From: Sphaerochaeta sp.
GTDB taxonomy: Bacteria; Spirochaetota; Spirochaetia; Sphaerochaetales; Sphaerochaetaceae
Assembly (NCBI GenBank): GCA_018399495.1
Contig: JAGYOG010000008.1
Span: forward strand, 22,859-86,858
Length of the DNA stretch: 64,000 nt
Direction: 5' to 3'
Below the pieces are notes generated by a model that saw only the letters and a list, made by a program, of their open reading frames with translations, did no database searches and was not told the DNA's origin. This document shows, piece after piece, positions 8,969-17,253 of the stretch (positions within the stretch are counted from its first letter, which is position 1; each line of letters begins with the position of its first letter). The translations under genes were made by a program, and so were the position numbers.

Positions 8969-9000
8969 ATTGTGACAAGTTTTCACAATTCGTAATTGTG
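8969..9000. promoter_or_regulatory. Triple ATTGTG element upstream of the acyl-CoA synthetase promoter
   Basis: ATTGTG at 8969-8974, its inverse CACAAT at 8984-8989 and ATTGTG again at 8995-9000 form two overlapping inverted repeats just upstream of the predicted -35 box. It is a candidate binding site for a regulator; the protein is unknown. Confidence 0.35.
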
Positions 9001-9094
9001 TAATGTGCTTCTTAGCCTTCTATCATATCACATTTCAGCAGCTGCAATAACATTTCCAGAGTGGGGGTAACTACCTTGTCCTTGTGGTGAACAA

Positions 9095-9951
9095 ATGACT
9101 TACCAGACGCCTGAAGATGACCGTAATCCCCTAACCTGTAGAGGTAGCACTTACAAAGGCATCACTGCTGTTATAGGTCCATTTTTCCTCGAAGGGAATT
9201 CCCTTCTATTGCAACAGACCCTAAACAACCCCATGGCCAGGCCAAGCCTATTGGGCATCAACGCATCTGCCACGCTCTCGGTACTCCTAGGAATCCTCCT
9301 CTACCCCTCTCTTGCTCAGCTTTTGCCTCTATTCTCTTCAATCGGTGCGCTGGCGGGAAGTATGGTGGTATTCTCCCTTGCTGCAATGTATCGATTCAGC
9401 CGACTCACGCTTATTCTAAGTGGTATAGCCTTATCAACGGTGTTGGAAGCAATCAGTGATGCTTTGCTGACGGTCTTTCCTGATCTTGCCCATAGTCGCT
9501 ATCCCTATCAATGATTTATCAGGAAACTGGGAGGCAAGGACCTTCGAGCCATCGACAATGCAGTTTCCAGAATGCAACTACAGCATGTGCTGGACACGCC
9601 TTTGAAGCACTTGAGCGGAGGGTACCAGCAACGCTCATTCCTCGCGTTGACCCTTGCAAGGGATGCTGACTATCTTCTCTTCGATGAGCCGGATGCCCAT
9701 CTGGACATCTCCCAGATGTACATGATCCACCAACTCTTGCAGGCATTGGCGGCCGAGGGCACTGTGTTGTTGCTTCTCTCCATGACCTCTCAGAGGCCTT
9801 AAGGATTGCAAGTCGTATCATCCTCATCGACCAACAAACGGTAGTATTTGATGGAAACCCCCAAAAGGCTGTTGGAAGTGGAATACTTGAAGAAACCTTT
9901 GGTGTTGCCATTGACGCATATGATGATTTCTACCGGTTTTCACTGCGTTGA
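9095..9951 (+). pseudogene. Remnant of a FecCD permease joined to a FecE-type ATPase
   Basis: Debris of an iron/cobalamin-type ABC importer. Bases 9095-9490 encode a FecCD permease fragment; LLLQQTLNNPMARPSLLGINASA matches the family's 'GxxLQxxxxNPLAxPxxLGI' region, then about four membrane segments follow. The rest of the permease and the Walker A half of the ATPase are missing. After RYPYQ, a TGA stop (9512-9514) interrupts the frame, and the same frame continues with the second half of an ATPase: LSGGYQQRSFLALTLARDADYLLFDEPDAHLD. A one-base shift near 9783 then moves the tail (HDLSEALRIASRIILID, ending at TGA 9949-9951) into another frame. At least one deletion, one stop and one frameshift are therefore visible. 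A stretch before 9095 shows no recognisable coding sequence. Confidence 0.8.
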
Positions 9952-9999
9952 CCAACGAGGCCCTTACCGTCTACAGTGACAGGCGAGGTAGTTTTCAGC

Positions 10000-11364
10000 A
10001 TGCAAATTTCCAGCTTCGAAGATGTAATTAGCTTCACCGAACGGTTCACCAACCTCGAGAAGCAGACGTCCCACTATACCACTCGTACGTATCGACTTGA
10101 CAGGATGCACCACCTGTTGACCCACTTGGGTAATCCTGAGCGGTCCTTCAAGAAAATCCATCTTGCAGGGTCAAAAGGAAAGGGCTCAACAGCTAGTTAT
10201 CTGGCAAGTGCCCTGACCGCAATGGGCTATAAAACAGGCCTATACCTCTCCCCTCATCTGGTCGATTACCGTGAGCGGTTCACATTAAGTGGAACCTTCT
10301 TTGATGATGCCTTGCTCGCAACAACGGGACAGGAGCTAGCAGACAGCATCGAAGGATTCACTTTTCGGGATGAGTGGGGTGAGACCAATCCTACAACCTT
10401 TGAACTCTTTACTGCCTACGCCTATCTACTTTTCAAGAACAGTGGTTGTAGTTGGGCGGTTATTGAGACCGGCCTTGGAGGCCGCCTTGATGCGACCAAT
10501 ACCATTATTCCCGAGGCAAGTGTTCTCTGTCCCATTGAGCTCGAGCATACCAACATCCTGGGATCCACCATTAAGGAAATTGCCTCTGAGAAGAGCAAAA
10601 TCATCAAGCAGGGTGTGCCTGTCTTTATCGGTCTTGAGGAGGGAGAAGCCCTTGAGGTTTTCCTTTCGGAAGCGAAAGCCCAAGGGAGTACACCATACCT
10701 GCTCAAGGATCATCTGAGTTCACTCACCAGCAGTACCACCAGTGAGGGTGAACATGTACACTACCGGTGGATGAACGGGGAAGAGGAGCAACTCTGCCTT
10801 TCCATGCGGGGACTGGTCCAGGCACAGAACAGTGCACTGGCAATGTTGGTCCTGAAAACGCTCAATCTGTTTGACAGGGCCATGCTCCCTGCCATTGAGG
10901 CAAACCAGATACCAGGCCGCTTCCAACAGCTTTCCAAGGACCCCTGTCTCTACGTGGATGGAGCACACACCACTCGTTCCCTGCAGGCCCTGCTCTCTTC
11001 TTTCTCCAGCCTTCACCCAACAATGGAGAATACTGTCATCTTTGGTGCATTGGAGGATAAGGACCATACCCACATGCTTTCCCTATTGCTCGACCACTTT
11101 CAGAGAATTATCATCAGCAGGCCAGGCACTTTCAAGAAGAGCGACATCAAGCAATTACATGCACTTCTCTTACAGCTTGCCGAGGAGAAGGACAAGCACT
11201 GTGAAATACTTCTGATTGAAGACAATCTTGAAGCGTTGAAAGAAGCACTTACCCTTACGACTGAGGAAGGAGCGATCCTTACCTGTGGATCCTTCTATCT
11301 CGCCGGAGGGATAAAAACTGCCTATGAGCAGATCAGGAGTTCCTATGAGTCTCAACTGGCGTGA
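10000..11364 (+). CDS. folC: Folylpolyglutamate synthase / dihydrofolate synthase
   Basis: A 454-residue Mur-ligase-fold enzyme that adds glutamate to folates. RLDRMHHLLTHLGNPERSFKKIHLAGSKGKGSTASYLASAL carries the family's P-loop (SKGKGST); TGLYLSPHLVDYRERF and GLGGRLDATN follow, and YVDGAHTTRSLQALL marks the C-terminal glutamate-ligase domain. A GTG at 9976 is also possible, but I prefer ATG 10000 because AGGCGAGG lies about 11 bases upstream. First gene of an overlapping operon with the NFACT, MEMO-like and pseudokinase-like genes; its last 20 nt overlap the next gene. Confidence 0.9.
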   Translation: MQISSFEDVISFTERFTNLEKQTSHYTTRTYRLDRMHHLLTHLGNPERSFKKIHLAGSKGKGSTASYLASALTAMGYKTGLYLSPHLVDYRERFTLSGTFFDDALLATTGQELADSIEGFTFRDEWGETNPTTFELFTAYAYLLFKNSGCSWAVIETGLGGRLDATNTIIPEASVLCPIELEHTNILGSTIKEIASEKSKIIKQGVPVFIGLEEGEALEVFLSEAKAQGSTPYLLKDHLSSLTSSTTSEGEHVHYRWMNGEEEQLCLSMRGLVQAQNSALAMLVLKTLNLFDRAMLPAIEANQIPGRFQQLSKDPCLYVDGAHTTRSLQALLSSFSSLHPTMENTVIFGALEDKDHTHMLSLLLDHFQRIIISRPGTFKKSDIKQLHALLLQLAEEKDKHCEILLIEDNLEALKEALTLTTEEGAILTCGSFYLAGGIKTAYEQIRSSYESQLA

Positions 11365-12778
11365 GATAGCACTCATACTGGAGGAACTACCCTTGTTGGG
11401 TAGTTCACTACAACGCACCACCCAACATGACTTTCACTCCCTCAGTTGGCACTTCTACCATCCAGAAGCAGGGAGATGGACGCTCTATACCGAGGTAGGG
11501 ACTCCCTTCAGCCGACTCCACGAACTCAAGAAACCAATCAGCGCAAACCAGATGGGAAAGACAGCAAAGTTGCAGCGTTTCATCCAGTTTTGCCGTGCAA
11601 ACCTTGAGGGGGCAAAGGTGGAATCAGTATACCAACAACCCTATGACCGAATCGTACGCTTACGTATGGACAACCATGGGACAATACTGAATCTCTATCT
11701 ACGCTTCTACAGCGGCCCAGGGGCAAACATCCTGGTCACCGATGACCAGGATACCTTACTTGACCTGCTCTATAGACGCCCTGGGAGAGAAGAACAGAGT
11801 GGGCAGCCATTCGCTCTTCCCGAACCACGAAAGGAAGAAGGGAAACAGTTTCTTGTCAGGCAGAGAATCGGTGAATCCTTTAATCAGCAGATAGAAGAGG
11901 CCTACGGGGAGCAGAGCAACACCCTCACCCGTGAAGAGCTGGTTGGACGAGTGGAACGTAAAATGGAACGTGAGCTCAAGAGCCTGAAAAACACGCTTGG
12001 CAGCCTCACGCGTACCAGTACGACAACCAAGGACTTCTTGCATTTCAAGAAGTTTGGAGATCTTCTCAGTGCCAACCAGCACTTGCTTAAGGGTACGATG
12101 GAAGAGGTAACACTCGAGGATTGGGAGACTGGAGAATGGGTAACCATACCCTTGGATGATAAGCTCCTGGCTCGTGAGAATATTCATCTCTACTATGAAA
12201 AGTATCAGAAAGCCAAGAAGACCCATGAGAATGCAATGCAAGAGGTTGAGAAGACCAAAGAGCTCATTGCTCAAAGAGAAGCTCACTTTTTGGCATTGCT
12301 TGATCCCAATCGTGACCAAATGCAGGCTATCAAAAGCCTGAAAAAAGAACTTGAAGAGAGCTCTGGGGGTGAACAACAAAAGAAACAAAATCCAGGTCTC
12401 ACTATTCAAAGTGGCGCGTTCACCTTGCTCGTTGGCCGAAATGCAAAGGAAAACGACGAACTGCTTCGTCACTACGTAAAAGGTAATGACTACTGGATGC
12501 ACACCCGTGATGTCCCAGGAGGGTATGTGTTCATCAAGTACATCAGGGGAAAAAGTGTTCCTCTGGAGGTTTTACTCGACGCCGCAAACCTTGCTGTGGT
12601 ATTCAGCAAAGCAAAAAACCAAAATCGCGCAGATTTGTATTATACTCAGGTTAAACACTTGAGAAGGGCAAAGGGAGGAAAAACTGGAACGGTTCTCCCA
12701 ACCCAGGAGAAAAACTTGACAGTTGTACTGGACGAGGGGAGACTTTCACGATTACTTTTAGGACATGAGCATGCTTAA
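11345..12778 (+). CDS. NFACT-family protein (RqcH/Rqc2-like)
   Basis: A 477-residue NFACT protein. RqcH proteins bind obstructed 50S subunits carrying peptidyl-tRNA and direct C-terminal alanine tailing of the stalled chain. The diagnostic Asp-Arg pair is present at D101-R102 in YDRIVRL. A coiled coil follows (about residues 275-345, rich in E, K and Q), and the NFACT-R (DUF814) domain is clear in LLVGRNAKENDELLRHYVKGNDYWMHTRDVPGGYV. The protein is about 90 residues shorter than typical RqcH, so function in tailing is inferred. The chosen ATG at 11345 has AGGAG six bases upstream; an in-frame ATG at 11324 does not. It overlaps folC by 20 nt and the MEMO-like gene by 14 nt. Confidence 0.82.
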   Translation: MSLNWREIALILEELPLLGSSLQRTTQHDFHSLSWHFYHPEAGRWTLYTEVGTPFSRLHELKKPISANQMGKTAKLQRFIQFCRANLEGAKVESVYQQPYDRIVRLRMDNHGTILNLYLRFYSGPGANILVTDDQDTLLDLLYRRPGREEQSGQPFALPEPRKEEGKQFLVRQRIGESFNQQIEEAYGEQSNTLTREELVGRVERKMERELKSLKNTLGSLTRTSTTTKDFLHFKKFGDLLSANQHLLKGTMEEVTLEDWETGEWVTIPLDDKLLARENIHLYYEKYQKAKKTHENAMQEVEKTKELIAQREAHFLALLDPNRDQMQAIKSLKKELEESSGGEQQKKQNPGLTIQSGAFTLLVGRNAKENDELLRHYVKGNDYWMHTRDVPGGYVFIKYIRGKSVPLEVLLDAANLAVVFSKAKNQNRADLYYTQVKHLRRAKGGKTGTVLPTQEKNLTVVLDEGRLSRLLLGHEHA

Positions 12779-13613
12779 CAGTTATCATCATATGATCTTC
12801 TATCCGGAAGAGAGAGAAGCACTATCCCTAGCAACAAAAAAGAGAGAAGCAAAAGCGTATCTTCGTTCTCTTCCCTCTGCGATTCTTGTCCCTCATGCAG
12901 CCTACCAGTTTTCACTGGAAGCCTTGCATAGAAGCTTCTCAGTTGCAGGAAACCTGAAACCTTCCTTGATTGTGTTCCTTGGCCCATTGCACCAAGAAGT
13001 GCTGCAAGCGGATGAACCCGCCTTCCTCTTCACCAGCAAGCAGGATGGTATAACCATTGCAGGACGGGAGCATCGGTTTGCAACTACCCTGATTGGGGAA
13101 CTCTCTGTTGCATATGCTCCATTTTTTGCTCAGGAAGATAGCTATTTGGCAGAGGAACCTGCTCTTGAGCTGACGCTTCCAATGATACACAGCTACTTTG
13201 TTGATGTCCCAGTTCTCCCCATTCTTGCTTCCTCATGTTCCAGTGAACAAGTAAAAACCTATCACAAGCTTCTCGAATCCGTTGTAGCGCGAGAGAGGAA
13301 TGTATTGTTCATCGTCTCAGCGAATGCCAATGCGCTACTGCCTTCCCCTCAGGCGGAAGAAGATGCAAAGACGTTCATTTCCCGTCTGCAAGCAGGAACA
13401 AGCCTGTTGGAGATCAGGAGAGGAGAGAGAATAAGCAGTTGCAATATCTCGAGCTTGGAAGCTCTCCGCCAAGTAGGTTCTCTCTCTGGGAAGTGGATTA
13501 TTAATGGGTTCTTCGACAAGCAGGGCGAACAGCCCGAGCTCAAGAACCATACAGATACCAAGGAAAAGCATGTTTGGCACATCAGTGCATACCAAGGAGA
13601 AACGAATGCATAA
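12765..13613 (+). CDS. MEMO-like protein (AmmeMemoRadiSam system protein B family)
   Basis: A 282-residue protein of the MEMO family, which shares its fold with non-haem iron dioxygenases. Family landmarks are FYPEEREAL near the start, LVPHAAYQFSLEAL (family PHAGYxYSG), VFLGPLHQ (family GPxHH/GPNH) and EEPALELTLPMIHSYFVDVPVLPIL. Several metal-ligand positions appear changed: the family's second histidine in GPxHxxxS and the Cys/His late in the protein are not obvious, so it may not be catalytic. An alternative ATG at 12771 is possible. No AMMECR1 or radical SAM partner gene is present, so it is an isolated member of that three-gene set. Confidence 0.72.
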   Translation: MSMLNSYHHMIFYPEEREALSLATKKREAKAYLRSLPSAILVPHAAYQFSLEALHRSFSVAGNLKPSLIVFLGPLHQEVLQADEPAFLFTSKQDGITIAGREHRFATTLIGELSVAYAPFFAQEDSYLAEEPALELTLPMIHSYFVDVPVLPILASSCSSEQVKTYHKLLESVVARERNVLFIVSANANALLPSPQAEEDAKTFISRLQAGTSLLEIRRGERISSCNISSLEALRQVGSLSGKWIINGFFDKQGEQPELKNHTDTKEKHVWHISAYQGETNA

Positions 13614-15078
13614 GGTGAGTCGGACCTTTCCCTATGAAATTGATGGACAGATGATGCAGTGCATCATAATTGGACCCCAGTCGATGGACCTTCCCTCCTA
13701 CCTCCTGCAGGGAGAAAAGGCATGTGGATACATCTATGAGGATGGCTCACTCACCAAGTGGTATTGGAAAGGCCTGAGTGTAGTGGAAGGAGAGCGTTGT
13801 CTCTACTTCGATCCCCTTCCGTTGTTCCCCTTCGCAGATATAGCCACCAACAAACGCGCTCAAGCCCTTACCTTGGTCAGAGACCTGGCTCGTACACTGC
13901 AAGCACTTCCCTTCTCGTTCCTGGACCTATCGAGTGGAGTGCTTCCTCTGTGGAGAGTCTGGGGCATGGAAGATGGCCGGTTACTAATTCTTCCCCAGGA
14001 CTTGGCAGACCTGTTTGCTGCCTGCAGCGATGAAGAAACCCGTTACTTCCATAGCTCCTCATGGGTACATCATGGACTGCATCAACCATTCACGCTCTGC
14101 GACCAGATGACAAGTCTTCTCTATTATGCAGCACTGGGGTTTCCCCCGTTCCATGACCGAGACAGCAGGGAAGACTCCTTCAGGGCCCTCCCATTGTCCC
14201 TTACAGAAATTGCGCTTCCTCATTCTACGATACAGTTCGTCGACCGTACCCTTTCCATGTCCTTGACCAAACAGCGAGACGCAGTCATGAACATGGAGCC
14301 ACAGAAGGCGTTGTCCTGGTTCCTTTCACAGACAGAGTCCTTGCAGTGGACATTGGAAGCGAGTGAAACAGCAAAAAGCAGGGATTCGCTCACAGCGGTA
14401 GAGGCCTGCGCTTCGTTCTTGGACGGCCAGCACAAACGGGCAAATCGGTATATTTTCTGGAGGAAGAAAGGTTGGCTTGTCATTACCCTTGCAGCTGTGA
14501 TTATCTCTGTAAGTTGGTTCACCACCAACCGAATACAAGAGTCACGTAAACCTCCCTATACCGCCGGCATGACGCCGACGCAGATAGTTGAGGCGTATTA
14601 CGACAGTATGAATGAGCTCAGCTTGGAGAAGATGGAGGCATCGCTTGCTAAAGGGGTAAAGAATCCATCATCAATGGAGGTTACCAACCTCTACGTGACC
14701 CGTCAGACCAGACAGGCCTATGAGGGCATCAATACGCAGATTGATCCTAATACGTGGATAGCAGAGGGAAGACCTCCGATCTTGATGGGAACCTTCATCT
14801 ATGGGATTGCCGATCTATCCATTGAGCAAATAGGACAAGACAGGTATCAAGCAACTGGAACAATGTATACCCCTTACGCCTATACCGATGAGGAGCCCGA
14901 GCAGAATGCAATGGCTACACCGGTCTACACCTATGAGCTGAAACAGGAGTTCTCTGTTGAACTGGGAGAGAGGGAATGGTATGAGATAACCGATATTGGG
15001 AGAGCCTCGGTCCAGCCGATGGAAAAACTGATGGTGGAAACCTACGTCAAGAACAGCAATACTGCGCTATCTCAGTAA
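13606..15078 (+). CDS. Membrane protein with pseudokinase-like cytoplasmic domain
   Basis: A 490-residue protein I do not recognise as a named family. One transmembrane segment lies at about residues 288-307 (GWLVITLAAVIISVSWF), after basic residues, so the N-terminal part is probably cytoplasmic and the last 180 residues external. The cytoplasmic part resembles a protein-kinase C-lobe: GRLLILPQDLADLF sits where a DFG segment would be and DQMTSLLYYAALGFPPF resembles the 'SDxxSLGxxLYxLLTGxPPF' helix. No HRD or DFG catalytic motif is seen. The external part starts with MTPTQIVEAYYDSMNELSLEKM, which resembles an NTF2-like domain. I choose ATG 13606 because AAGGAG lies just upstream; it overlaps the MEMO-like gene by 8 nt. 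Its 3' end overlaps miaA. Confidence 0.7.
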   Translation: MHKVSRTFPYEIDGQMMQCIIIGPQSMDLPSYLLQGEKACGYIYEDGSLTKWYWKGLSVVEGERCLYFDPLPLFPFADIATNKRAQALTLVRDLARTLQALPFSFLDLSSGVLPLWRVWGMEDGRLLILPQDLADLFAACSDEETRYFHSSSWVHHGLHQPFTLCDQMTSLLYYAALGFPPFHDRDSREDSFRALPLSLTEIALPHSTIQFVDRTLSMSLTKQRDAVMNMEPQKALSWFLSQTESLQWTLEASETAKSRDSLTAVEACASFLDGQHKRANRYIFWRKKGWLVITLAAVIISVSWFTTNRIQESRKPPYTAGMTPTQIVEAYYDSMNELSLEKMEASLAKGVKNPSSMEVTNLYVTRQTRQAYEGINTQIDPNTWIAEGRPPILMGTFIYGIADLSIEQIGQDRYQATGTMYTPYAYTDEEPEQNAMATPVYTYELKQEFSVELGEREWYEITDIGRASVQPMEKLMVETYVKNSNTALSQ

Positions 15079-15997
15079 GTATTGCTTCCTTGTCAGAAGG
15101 ATCCATCCACTTGACTTCTGAGAAGCTTTTGAAAAATGTCATTTGCCGCTTCGCATAGAAGCGGCTATTTCTTTCTATTTGATCTGCGATAATGGAACGG
15201 GACCACTCACCATGCTCCATCGCCTGGAAGAACTCCTTGTATCCGATGCCCTGTAACCCAGGCCAGGAGCTTTCCGCTCCCATCCTCAAGAGGTCACGAA
15301 TCTCCTCTTCCAACCCTTCCTCGAACATCATCTTGATCCTCAGGCCGAGCCTGCTGCGGAGCAGTGCACTATCACGCACCAAGCCTATAACCAGGGGATG
15401 CATACCATTCCTTGGCACAGTAGGAAGAGAAAAACTACTCAGTGGTTTACCGCTTGCCTCATAGACTTCCAATGCTCTGCTTACACGGTACATGTCACTG
15501 GGATGAATCCGCTTAGCTGAGATGGGGTCCACCTCACCAAGACGTTTGAAGGCCCAATCATTTCCCTGTGCTTCAATCTGCGCAAAAACCTCTGCGCGAA
15601 CGCCCTCATCACTGGGAGGTGCTTCACTGAGACCGTAGAGAAAATGTTTAAAGTAATAGGCGGTACCACCACTGATAACGGGAATTTTCCCTTCCTGGTG
15701 GATCTTTTCACATGCCTTGTCTGCATAGGAGATGAAATCACCTACACTGAACTGTTCCCATGGATCCTGCACATCGATGAGGTGGTGGGCAATCGCATCC
15801 TGCACCTCTTTGGATGCCTTGGCTGAACCAATGTCCAGATGTCGGTAGACTTGAATGGAGTCAGCATTGATAACAGAAAACCTCTGCGGATCAAGATCCA
15901 GCAGAAGTTCTGTTTTTCCGACCCCTGTGGGACCGAAGAGAAAAATAATATAGCTGAAAGCTGCGTTATTCGTCAGACTCTTCGAAATGTATTTCAC
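15047..15997 (-). CDS. miaA: tRNA dimethylallyltransferase
   Basis: Transfers a dimethylallyl group to A37 of tRNAs that read UNN codons. The P-loop FLFGPTGVGKTELLLDL is close to the N-terminus, followed by NADSIQVYRHLDIGSAK, HHLIDVQDPWEQFSVGDF and ISGGTAYYFKHFLYG, and late PGLQGIGYKEF and RQMTFFKSF. No ATG exists near the correct N-terminus. I choose GTG 15997, which gives 316 residues and overlaps the omega-subunit gene by 32 nt; this start is uncertain. The 3' end overlaps the convergent membrane protein gene by 32 nt. Confidence 0.9.
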   Translation of the reverse strand: MKYISKSLTNNAAFSYIIFLFGPTGVGKTELLLDLDPQRFSVINADSIQVYRHLDIGSAKASKEVQDAIAHHLIDVQDPWEQFSVGDFISYADKACEKIHQEGKIPVISGGTAYYFKHFLYGLSEAPPSDEGVRAEVFAQIEAQGNDWAFKRLGEVDPISAKRIHPSDMYRVSRALEVYEASGKPLSSFSLPTVPRNGMHPLVIGLVRDSALLRSRLGLRIKMMFEEGLEEEIRDLLRMGAESSWPGLQGIGYKEFFQAMEHGEWSRSIIADQIERNSRFYAKRQMTFFKSFSEVKWMDPSDKEAILTEIAQYCCS

Positions 15998-16166
15998 CCT
16001 TGAGCGCTCTTGTGAGAACTTCACTGACAATCTTGCCATTGTTCTTCTCAATTTCTTCGCCGCCACATCCAGGATTGCTCAGGATATTGGCTTCTTTGAT
16101 TGCTACACAGGTAATCTGGTAGATATTATCCTCATAATCGATAAGCTTATTGAGTGGAATGCTCAC
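15966..16166 (-). CDS. rpoZ: RNA polymerase omega subunit (short spirochaete form)
   Basis: A 66-residue protein resembling the reduced omega subunits of spirochaetes: MSIPLNKLIDYEDNIYQITCVAIKEAN corresponds to the helix that contacts beta-prime, and KIVSEVLTRALKGEIHFE to the conserved 'AL.EI..GKI' end. The family motif 'kRArqL' is changed, so this is based on size, pattern and context. It sits between the exported-protein gene and miaA. Confidence 0.68.
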   Translation of the reverse strand: MSIPLNKLIDYEDNIYQITCVAIKEANILSNPGCGGEEIEKNNGKIVSEVLTRALKGEIHFEESDE

Positions 16167-16245
16167 CTCGTAACTCCTTGATTGTAAAAGGTCACTTTGC
16201 TACAACTACCCAATCATAGAGATTTTCATCAAGAATGTACAGCCC

Positions 16246-16731
16246 TTAGAATGCTTGTCGGTATCCCAGACGTACCCATTGCTTCAGCTGCTTTTCTCCC
16301 AATTCGGTGGATAGTGTTCCTTGGGTTGTAATCCACGGGAGACACGATCCCTCAAGGAAAAACACCCCACCTTTTCCGATGAACTCATACGAGAGAACAA
16401 CCGCAGCTCCCAAGCCAAGTACATAGCCGTCGGTGGATTCCCAACTGATTTGGCTCTTGATTCCACCCGATAGTACCAAGGGCTTGAATCGAAGGGTTCT
16501 CACTGAGACCGTAGCACCAAGTACCGGGGCCTTGAGGTAATCCTCAGGAGCCGCATTAATGGTTGGAAGGCTGAAGGAGAGGTGTTGTTCAGCCCTACGA
16601 CCAAGAATTCCCACTTCAAGTGTGGTTGATTCCAATCCTTGGCTGACACCCAGAAACACTCCTGCAAACAGGTGGAAAGGAACAAAGAGAATGAGGAGAA
16701 CAAGTAAAAGTATCAACTTACTGTGTTTCAC
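16246..16731 (-). CDS. Exported protein of unknown function
   Basis: A 161-residue protein with a clear signal peptide (LILLLVLLILFVPFHLFAG, residues 6-24). The rest alternates short beta strands (LGVSQGLESTTLEVGILG, VLGLGAAVVLSYEFIG) and ends in an aromatic residue (GYRQAF), as small outer-membrane beta-barrels do. It starts with GTG inside the end of cmk (14-nt overlap). Function unknown. Confidence 0.7.
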   Translation of the reverse strand: MKHSKLILLLVLLILFVPFHLFAGVFLGVSQGLESTTLEVGILGRRAEQHLSFSLPTINAAPEDYLKAPVLGATVSVRTLRFKPLVLSGGIKSQISWESTDGYVLGLGAAVVLSYEFIGKGGVFFLEGSCLPWITTQGTLSTELGEKQLKQWVRLGYRQAF

Positions 16732-17242
16732 GCTTTCTTGCCTTTTCTATGATTATTTTTGCTACTTCATCTGACTGTAATTCGGTGGTATCGAGTACCA
16801 AGTCGGCAAACGATGTATCACTGTTGTTGATCCCGTACAGCCTGAGATATCGTGCACTGTCATTGGCATCACGCATCTTGGTCTGCTCGAGGCGCTTCTC
16901 ATAGGAACCGCCTTCACGCTCGGTAATACGTCTAGCACGCTCTTCTGTAGTGGCAGTCAAATACACTTTCAAGTCAGCTTGCTTGAGCATCCAGATGGCA
17001 AGACGACTACCCAAAACACAATCTTCTCTTGCAAGTGCCATTTCTACCTGTCTGCGGTCGACCTCCAGATCATACTCATCAGTCTCTTCCGCCAACTTGC
17101 AGAACTTCCAAAAATCAATTCCTTTCTCCTCGCTGAGGTTACGGAACGTGAAGTTGATCATCTCAAATCCCAATGCCTGGGCTACCTTGCTAGAGACCGT
17201 GGTATTCCCACAGCCACTCTTTCCACTGATTGCTATGCGCAC
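16718..17242 (-). CDS. cmk: Cytidylate kinase, short archaeal-type
   Basis: A 174-residue P-loop kinase that phosphorylates CMP/dCMP, of the short (archaeal-type) group rather than the longer E. coli form. The nucleotide loop is ISGKSGCGNTT at residues 5-15, with Asn where most P-loops have Lys; replacement at this site is known in this short group. GSRLAIWMLKQADLKVYLTA and RITEREGG follow. It starts with GTG and is followed by an overlapping exported-protein gene. Confidence 0.82.
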   Translation of the reverse strand: MRIAISGKSGCGNTTVSSKVAQALGFEMINFTFRNLSEEKGIDFWKFCKLAEETDEYDLEVDRRQVEMALAREDCVLGSRLAIWMLKQADLKVYLTATTEERARRITEREGGSYEKRLEQTKMRDANDSARYLRLYGINNSDTSFADLVLDTTELQSDEVAKIIIEKARKRETQ

Positions 17243-17253
17243 CGTTTCCCCCG

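Noticed and set aside
8969..8990. CRP site (TGTGA...TCACA)
   Set aside because: The half sites are 7 bases apart instead of 6 and no CRP gene is known here, so it is only listed as an unassigned element.
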